A stretch of 32,175 nt of DNA from an uncultured bacterium (GTDB lineage Bacteria; Verrucomicrobiota; Verrucomicrobiia; Verrucomicrobiales; V1-33): contig CAIZWU010000193.1 in NCBI GenBank assembly GCA_903936775.1, positions 1-32,175 on the forward strand, in the 5' to 3' direction. The position numbers were made by a program, and so were the translations under genes. Positions 26,729 to 32,175 of the stretch are shown one piece after another. The notes beneath the pieces are model-generated. The model searched no databases. It worked only from the letters and a program-made list of their open reading frames with translations, and was not told the origin of the DNA. Each line of letters opens with the position of its first letter. Positions within the stretch are counted from its first letter, which is position 1.

Positions 26729-27697
26729 TCAGGTGCCAGCCGGGGGGGGCTCCGGGGCGGGGTCGAGCGTCGCAATCGCAATGGCCTTGGGTTTGAGCAG
26801 CGAACAAACCACGCTGGCCGTCAGTATGACAATAATGACGCCGAGGGATATCAGGGTATCGATCTTCCAAGGGGTGTGCACCAGAAGCATCTTGATCCCC
26901 ACAAAAGTCAGGATCACCCCGAGGCCGAGCTTCAGGTAGTGGAACTTATCCATCACCCCGGCGAGGGCAAAATACAGCGAGCGCAGGCCGAGGATGGCAA
27001 ACACGTTGGATGTATAGACGATGAAGGGATCCGTGGTCACCGCGAAGATCGCAGGAATACTGTCCACCGCGAAGATCAGATCGGAGATTTCCACCAGGAT
27101 AAGCACCACAAAGAGCGGCGTGGCCATCAGGACGCCATTCTCCCTGACAAAGAACCGGTCTCCCCGGTACTCGGGAGTGACGGGCATCAGCTTCTTGAAC
27201 CATCGGACCACGGGGTTGTTTTCCGGATGGATTTCCTCCTCCTTTTTGAAGATCATCTTCAGTCCGGTGAGGATGAGGAATGCTCCGAAGATGTAGATGA
27301 TCCAGGCGAATTTCGTGATCAGAGCGGCTCCCAGCACGATCATGCCGGCCCGCATCACCAGCGCCCCGAGCACTCCCCAGAAAAGCACCTTGTGCTGGTA
27401 AATCGGCGGGACCGCGAAGTAGGAGAACAGCAGGGCGAAAACGAAGACGTTGTCCACACTGAGCGATTTCTCGATCACATAACCAGTGAAGAATTCGAGA
27501 CCCTTTTCCGGGCCGAAGTAATGAGCGATCCACAGATTAAAGAGCAACGCCAGACTGACCCAGACCACCGTCCAGGCCATGGATTCCTTGAAGGTGACGA
27601 TGTGGCACTTCCTGTGAAAAACGCCAAGGTCGAGCGCCAGCATCGCCAGCACGAAGACGTTGAATCCGATCCAGAGCCAGGTTTGATCAATCATCAA
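26729..27697 (-). CDS. TerC/Alx family integral membrane protein
   Basis: FFTGYVIEKSLSVDNVFVFALLFSYFAVP; LVEISDLIFAVDSIPAIFAVTTDPFIVYTSNVFAILGLRSLYF. Confidence 0.93.
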   Translation of the reverse strand: MMIDQTWLWIGFNVFVLAMLALDLGVFHRKCHIVTFKESMAWTVVWVSLALLFNLWIAHYFGPEKGLEFFTGYVIEKSLSVDNVFVFALLFSYFAVPPIYQHKVLFWGVLGALVMRAGMIVLGAALITKFAWIIYIFGAFLILTGLKMIFKKEEEIHPENNPVVRWFKKLMPVTPEYRGDRFFVRENGVLMATPLFVVLILVEISDLIFAVDSIPAIFAVTTDPFIVYTSNVFAILGLRSLYFALAGVMDKFHYLKLGLGVILTFVGIKMLLVHTPWKIDTLISLGVIIVILTASVVCSLLKPKAIAIATLDPAPEPPPAGT

Positions 27698-27794
27698 TTT
27701 TAGTTATTTCAGGTGGGTTGGGGAAAAGAGAAGGGGTGGACGAAGCTCCTGCCGGGTCAGATGGCAGAAGCTCCCGCCGGGTAATTTATAACAA

Positions 27795-28133
27795 TCACCC
27801 GATAAAAGCCGCCGGCGGATTGGAAGGCCCATGGCCCCGGTGCCGCCCGGCGCGTTTGGCCTCGCGGGCATCCAGGATGTCCTCCAGTTCCGCGAGGTTC
27901 TTGGCAAAGGCGGCAGCCAGGGTGTGGTCCTTCGTGGTGGCCATCAGGTCAGGTCCCGGGGTGACGAGGTGGATGAAGACCTCCCACGGTGGACTGGCTT
28001 CGGCATGACGGGTGACCTTGACGATCGCCTGATCAATCCGGCGGCGTTCCCCAATGCCGGCGAGGCGTTCCCCGACCCAGGTTTCGGAGGCCTCATTCAG
28101 ATTGAGCGGGGAAGTGGAGAGGGTGATTTTCAT
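27795..28133 (-). CDS. HPF/RaiA-like ribosome hibernation factor family protein
   Basis: MKITLSTSPLNLNEASETWVGERLAGIGERRRIDQAIVKVTRHAEASPPWEVFIHLVTPGPDLMATTKDHTLAAAFAKNLAELEDIL. Confidence 0.72.
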   Translation of the reverse strand: MKITLSTSPLNLNEASETWVGERLAGIGERRRIDQAIVKVTRHAEASPPWEVFIHLVTPGPDLMATTKDHTLAAAFAKNLAELEDILDAREAKRAGRHRGHGPSNPPAAFIG

Positions 28134-28190
28134 GACGGACGTGGGTTAAGTGGGGAATGCCGCAGATTGGGCACAAGGGTACGTCGCCGC

Positions 28191-28245
28191 ATTTCCCGAT
28201 TCGGAAAATGACGCAAATCCGAATGGACAGTTCGGATTTCCCGAA
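28191..28245. promoter_or_regulatory. Cluster of overlapping inverted repeats (candidate operator array) in the hpf/nhaR divergent intergenic region
   Basis: ATTTCCCGA-t-TCGGAAAAT (28191-28209), AAATCCGAA-N7-TTCGGATTT (28215-28239), TTCGG-N5-CCGAA (28231-28245). Confidence 0.75.
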
Positions 28246-28258
28246 CTAAAACCCGCCC

Positions 28259-29179
28259 ATGGATTGGCTGAACTATCATCACCTGCGATACTTCTGGACG
28301 GTGGCACGGGAAGGCAGCCTGGCGCGGGCGGCGGCGGTGCTGCATGTCTCGCAGCCGTCGATTTCCGGTCAAATCCGGGAGCTGGAGGCGGCGGTGGGAC
28401 AGCCGCTCTTCCGGCGGCAGGGACGGAACAACATCCTCACAGAAACCGGCCAGTTGGTGCAACGTTACGCGGACGACATTTTCCTCCTGGGAGGCGAGCT
28501 GCTGAATGAACTCCAGGCCGGACCGGCGGCGCGGGCGCTGCGGGTGAGGGTGGGGATGACGGATTCCTTCCCGCGCCTCGTCGCTAACGAAATCCTGCGC
28601 CCCCTCTTCCTGCCGGAGCGCCCGGTGCATCTGGTGTGCCGGGATGGCAAGGCGGAAGAATTGCTCACCCAATTGGCGGCACACCGGCTGGACGTGGTGC
28701 TGGCGGAGGAACCGCCGCCGGGAAAGACCAGCCTCCGCGTTTTCGACCACCCGCTGGGCAGCGCGGGCTGCCTGTTCGGCGCGGCGGATAAAATTGCCCG
28801 GCAACTGCGGGCGGGGTTCCCCAGTTCCCTGCACGGTGCCCCGGCGCTGCTGCCCACCGAGTCCTCGCCGATGCGGCGGGTGGTGGAGACCTGGTTTAAA
28901 GTCCACGCCATCCGCCCCCGGGTGGTGGCGGAATTTGACGATCCGGCCCTGATGAAGGTCATGGCGGCGGAAGGCCGGGGTTTCCTGGTGCTGCCAGCCA
29001 CCGCCGCCACCTCCGCCCTGAAACGTTACGGCCTGCAGGCATTTGGAGTCGCCGGGGACTGCCGCGTCCGCTTCCATGCTTACACGGCGGAGCGCCGCAC
29101 CGGCCACCCTGCCGTGGCGGCCCTCCTCCAGAGCAAGGCCTGGCTCACGGCAGACGACCCTCCCGCCAAGCCGGCCTGA
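28259..29179 (+). CDS. nhaR: LysR family transcriptional regulator, NhaR-like
   Basis: MDWLNYHHLRYFWTVAREGSLARAAAVLHVSQPSISGQIRELEAAVGQPLFRRQGRNNILTETGQLVQRYAD. Confidence 0.87.
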   Translation: MDWLNYHHLRYFWTVAREGSLARAAAVLHVSQPSISGQIRELEAAVGQPLFRRQGRNNILTETGQLVQRYADDIFLLGGELLNELQAGPAARALRVRVGMTDSFPRLVANEILRPLFLPERPVHLVCRDGKAEELLTQLAAHRLDVVLAEEPPPGKTSLRVFDHPLGSAGCLFGAADKIARQLRAGFPSSLHGAPALLPTESSPMRRVVETWFKVHAIRPRVVAEFDDPALMKVMAAEGRGFLVLPATAATSALKRYGLQAFGVAGDCRVRFHAYTAERRTGHPAVAALLQSKAWLTADDPPAKPA

Positions 29180-29251
29180 AGCCTTAAAACAACGCTTTTT
29201 TTGCCAGCGGTGGCGCGTAGTATCAGCCTTTCGTCCCCTCTCCCATCCTCT

Positions 29252-30313
29252 ATGGCCTCCCCCTCCACTCCACGCTGGGATTCGCTCGGCAGTGGCTCCG
29301 GATTCCGCTCCACCACCACCGCGTGGGATCTGCGCTGGTGGATCCTCACCGCCGTCCTCGCCTCCGTGACGGTCCACGCCGGGCTCCTCGTCTGGATGAA
29401 ACGCACCAAAATCATCCTTCCGGAAGTGGTGGCCACGGTGCAGGAAAAGCGGACCGGCCTGTTCCACGCCGAAACCGAACGCATGACAGTGCCGCAGGAT
29501 ATTCTGAAGGACCTGACCCCGGAAGTGACCGACCTCTCCCAGAAAGTCCCGGAATCCAGCGTGACCCAGGTGCCGGACATCACGCAAATCGCCGAAGCGC
29601 TGAAGGACCAGGATGTCATCCTGAGTTCGGCCATGACCGCCCCCGCGGCCAATCTGACCCTCAGCACCCCCGCCCCGGGGACAGCGGGCGACTTGATCGA
29701 CGACACCGCCGCCCTCCGCTCTGCTCCGGTGGACCTGAAGTCCGGCCTGATGGGCAAACCGTCCGCCCTCGATACACCCATGCGCGCGGCTGACGACCAG
29801 ATTTCGGTGAACATTTCTGAAGGTTCCCTCGCCGGAGCCGACCTGACGTCTGACGTGCTGAACGCGGTAAAAAAGGGCACCGGAGGCAATGGCGGAGTGG
29901 ACGGCTTCGCCAGTCTGGATGATCTCGTGAATTTCAAAGGACCGATCACAGGCGACTTCAAAACCATGCTGCGCACCGATCTGCTGTTTGATTTTGGGTC
30001 GGCGGAATTGAAGCCGGAAGCCCGTCTCAGCTTGCTCAAACTGGCGGCGATTATTCAAACCAATGCCGGCGCGCTTTTCCGCCTGATCGGCCACACTGAC
30101 ACTATCGGCAATGATGCCGCCAACCAAGCCCTCAGTGAAGCCCGGGCCGCGGCCGTGAAAACCTGGCTGGTGGAAACCCTGCGGCTGGATGGCGCCAACA
30201 TCCTGACCGAAGGCCGCGGCGAAGGCGAAACCCTGCCGGACATCAACCCCGGCGGCACCGCGGCTGAGCAGGCACAAAACCGCCGCGTGGAAATCCACAA
30301 AACCAAACGCTGA
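29252..30313 (+). CDS. OmpA-family C-terminal domain protein with N-terminal TM anchor
   Basis: One N-terminal TM helix; C-terminal LLFDFGSAELKPEARLSLLKLAAIIQTNAGALFRLIGHTDTIGNDAANQALSEARAAAVKTWLVE...NRRVEI. Confidence 0.88.
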   Translation: MASPSTPRWDSLGSGSGFRSTTTAWDLRWWILTAVLASVTVHAGLLVWMKRTKIILPEVVATVQEKRTGLFHAETERMTVPQDILKDLTPEVTDLSQKVPESSVTQVPDITQIAEALKDQDVILSSAMTAPAANLTLSTPAPGTAGDLIDDTAALRSAPVDLKSGLMGKPSALDTPMRAADDQISVNISEGSLAGADLTSDVLNAVKKGTGGNGGVDGFASLDDLVNFKGPITGDFKTMLRTDLLFDFGSAELKPEARLSLLKLAAIIQTNAGALFRLIGHTDTIGNDAANQALSEARAAAVKTWLVETLRLDGANILTEGRGEGETLPDINPGGTAAEQAQNRRVEIHKTKR

Positions 30314-30353
30314 CGGAATCTTCCTCAGGCCTGCTCTGGAGGCTCCTTTCCCC

Positions 30354-31343
30354 ATGAATCCCCGCCTGTGCCAGCTCCTCGTCCTGATCCTTACCTTGTC
30401 AGGGGTCCTGCAATGCGCCGGCACGCGCTCCCTGCCCCGCCCCGCCCGGCAGAGCATGGATGTGGCCAGCTCCCGCTGGTCCGCCCGGGACGGCAAGGTG
30501 CTGCCCTTCACCAAATGGCCCGGCGAACCGGCCAAACCCCGGGGGGTGGTCATCTGCATCCATGGCCTCAGCGGAGCGGCCAGCGATTTCTGGCCCATTG
30601 GCGATCGTTTCCCTGCCGCCGGTTATGCCGTGTATGGGCTGCAACTGCGCGGCCAAGGCAATGATCCAGACATCAAGCGACGGGGGGACATCCGCTCCCG
30701 CAATCAATGGGTGGATGATCTGCAGGACTTCACCGCCCTCGTGAAACGCCGCCACGGCGGGGTGCCGGTCTATTGGTTTGGCGAAAGTCTCGGGGCCCTG
30801 ATCAGCATCCACGCCGCCGCCGGGGCCCTGCCAGCCAGCCTCCCGCAAGGCGTCATCCTGAGTTCGCCCGTGGTGGAATTGCGCCCCAATCTCCAGCTCA
30901 GCTTCCTGAAAAATTTCTGCCTCCGGGCCATGTTGAATTTCCTGCCCGGCCAGAAAGTTTCCCTCGAAGCCCTCGGCAATGCGGAAGTGCAGGTCACCAG
31001 CAACACTACCCACCGCAGCCAGATGCAGCACACCGCCCACTACGTCCCGGCCTTCTCCCTGCGTCTCTTTGCCGAGATTGAACAACTCATCAAAACCGTC
31101 CCGGAAGCCGCCGCCAAACTGCAGGTCCCGGTGCTGGTCCTCTACACCCCGCACGACCCGTTGATCTCCGCGGAAGCGGTGGAGCGCTTCTACGACCGCA
31201 TCGCCTCGCCCCAGAAAACCAAAGTCTTCTTCCCGAAAAGCTACCACCTGATCCTGCACGACACGGAGCGCGAACGGGCCATGAAAACCGTGCAGACCTG
31301 GCTGGACCGCCGGGGAATCCCCGGAGACAGGAACGGCTTGTAA
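30354..31343 (+). CDS. Exported alpha/beta hydrolase (monoacylglycerol lipase-like)
   Basis: N-terminal signal; GVVICIHGLSGAASDFWPIGDRFPAAGYAVYGLQLRGQGND; YWFGESLGALISI nucleophile elbow; late His in KSYHLILHD. Confidence 0.87.
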   Translation: MNPRLCQLLVLILTLSGVLQCAGTRSLPRPARQSMDVASSRWSARDGKVLPFTKWPGEPAKPRGVVICIHGLSGAASDFWPIGDRFPAAGYAVYGLQLRGQGNDPDIKRRGDIRSRNQWVDDLQDFTALVKRRHGGVPVYWFGESLGALISIHAAAGALPASLPQGVILSSPVVELRPNLQLSFLKNFCLRAMLNFLPGQKVSLEALGNAEVQVTSNTTHRSQMQHTAHYVPAFSLRLFAEIEQLIKTVPEAAAKLQVPVLVLYTPHDPLISAEAVERFYDRIASPQKTKVFFPKSYHLILHDTERERAMKTVQTWLDRRGIPGDRNGL

Positions 31344-31437
31344 GGGGGGGAGGAGCCGAGGGCTGGAATCAGACGGAGCCGCCTTTCGGTGCCCTCCCTT
31401 GCACGGCACGTTTTCTGCCGCTACAGAGGGCAGTTCC

Positions 31438-32175
31438 ATGCTTATTCTCCGCAATCTCACCAAGACTTTTAGTGCCCGCACCCTCTTTCAAGGAGCGGAC
31501 ATGACCATCAACTATGGCGAACGGGTCGCCCTGGTCGGACCGAACGGAGCCGGCAAATCCACCCTTTTTTCACTCATCCTCAAAACCGACACCCCGGATG
31601 TCGGCACGGTGGAACGCGATGAATGGACCACCCTCGGTTACCTTCCCCAGGAAGGCGAGGCCCATGGCGATGAAACCGCCCTCGATATCGCCTGCGGCCG
31701 CGGACATCAGCTCGCCCAGCTCGAAAAACTGCTCCGTTCCCACGAGGAAGCGGGCACCGTCACCGAACCGGAGTATTATGAAGCCCAGTCGAAATTCGAC
31801 GCCCTGAACCACCCCGAAGTTGAGGCCAAAGGCAAAAAAATGCTGCGGGGCCTCGGCTACAAAGAGGAAGACTGGTGCCGTCCCGCCTCCGAGCTCTCCG
31901 GCGGCTGGGTGATGCGCGCCCACCTCGCCCACCTGCTGGTGCTGGAGCCTGACCTTCTCCTGCTCGATGAGCCGACGAACCACCTCGACCTGATGTCGCT
32001 CCTCTGGTTCCGCCAGTATCTCAAAAACTATCCGGGCGCCATCCTGATCATTTCCCACGACCGCGATTTCATGGACGAGATCGTCCAGACCGTTTACGAA
32101 ATCGACCAATCGAAACTCCTCCGCTGGACGGGCAACTACTCCAGCTACCTCAACCAAAAAGACGCCGCCTACGAA
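31438..32175 (+). CDS. ABC-F family ATPase, 3' end outside window
   Basis: MLILRNLTKTFSARTLFQGADMTINYGERVALVGPNGAGKSTLFSLI; LSGGWVMRAHLAHLLVLEPDLLLLDEPTNHLDLMSLLWFRQYL. Confidence 0.93.
   Translation, partial: MLILRNLTKTFSARTLFQGADMTINYGERVALVGPNGAGKSTLFSLILKTDTPDVGTVERDEWTTLGYLPQEGEAHGDETALDIACGRGHQLAQLEKLLRSHEEAGTVTEPEYYEAQSKFDALNHPEVEAKGKKMLRGLGYKEEDWCRPASELSGGWVMRAHLAHLLVLEPDLLLLDEPTNHLDLMSLLWFRQYLKNYPGAILIISHDRDFMDEIVQTVYEIDQSKLLRWTGNYSSYLNQKDAAYE

Noticed and set aside
26657-27703. 348 aa + ORF, His/Glu-rich
   Set aside because: Antisense of TerC; charge pattern reflects complement of hydrophobic codons.
28130-30598. 822 aa minus-strand ORF spanning nhaR and the OmpA gene
   Set aside because: Antisense to two clearly recognisable proteins; no domain, crosses intergenic and operator sequence.
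1-32175. CRISPR array, tRNA, rRNA, transposase, integrase
   Set aside because: No regularly spaced direct repeats, cloverleaf or recombinase motifs recognised by reading; not computed exhaustively.

Overview
This is a GC-rich bacterial chromosomal window. Secreted-protein style (FYRV-type and LamG/PA14-like modules, a 'planctomycete' cytochrome C plus WD40 protein) suggests Verrucomicrobiota, by inference. No rRNA, tRNA, CRISPR array or intact mobile element was found. Gene order: a secreted TPR/HExxH peptidase-like gene running off the left edge (minus strand, absent from the supplied ORF track); nagA-nagB; a LamG/PA14-like giant secreted protein; a nemR-like - ahr-like - nemA-like electrophile/aldehyde detoxification operon; a secreted six-hairpin glycosidase-like protein; DUF167; a secreted protein with glucan-water-dikinase-like domain order; a secreted thioredoxin; a TPR protein; dgt plus a dynamin-like GTPase; a cytochrome/WD40 protein; an SSS symporter + DUF3311 pair flanked by internally deleted remnants of an SbtA-type bicarbonate transporter and a beta-carbonic anhydrase; zf-TFIIB; TerC; HPF; a NhaR-like LysR; OmpA; an alpha/beta hydrolase; and an ABC-F ATPase running off the right edge. 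The strongest leads are the decayed inorganic-carbon pair, the secreted GWD-like dikinase, the dgt + dynamin-like GTPase unit, the operator array between hpf and nhaR, the NemR-like regulator with its palindromic operator, and an unexplained two-stem palindrome at 7704-7766. Family assignments come from reading motifs and remembered family sequences. No database search was run.
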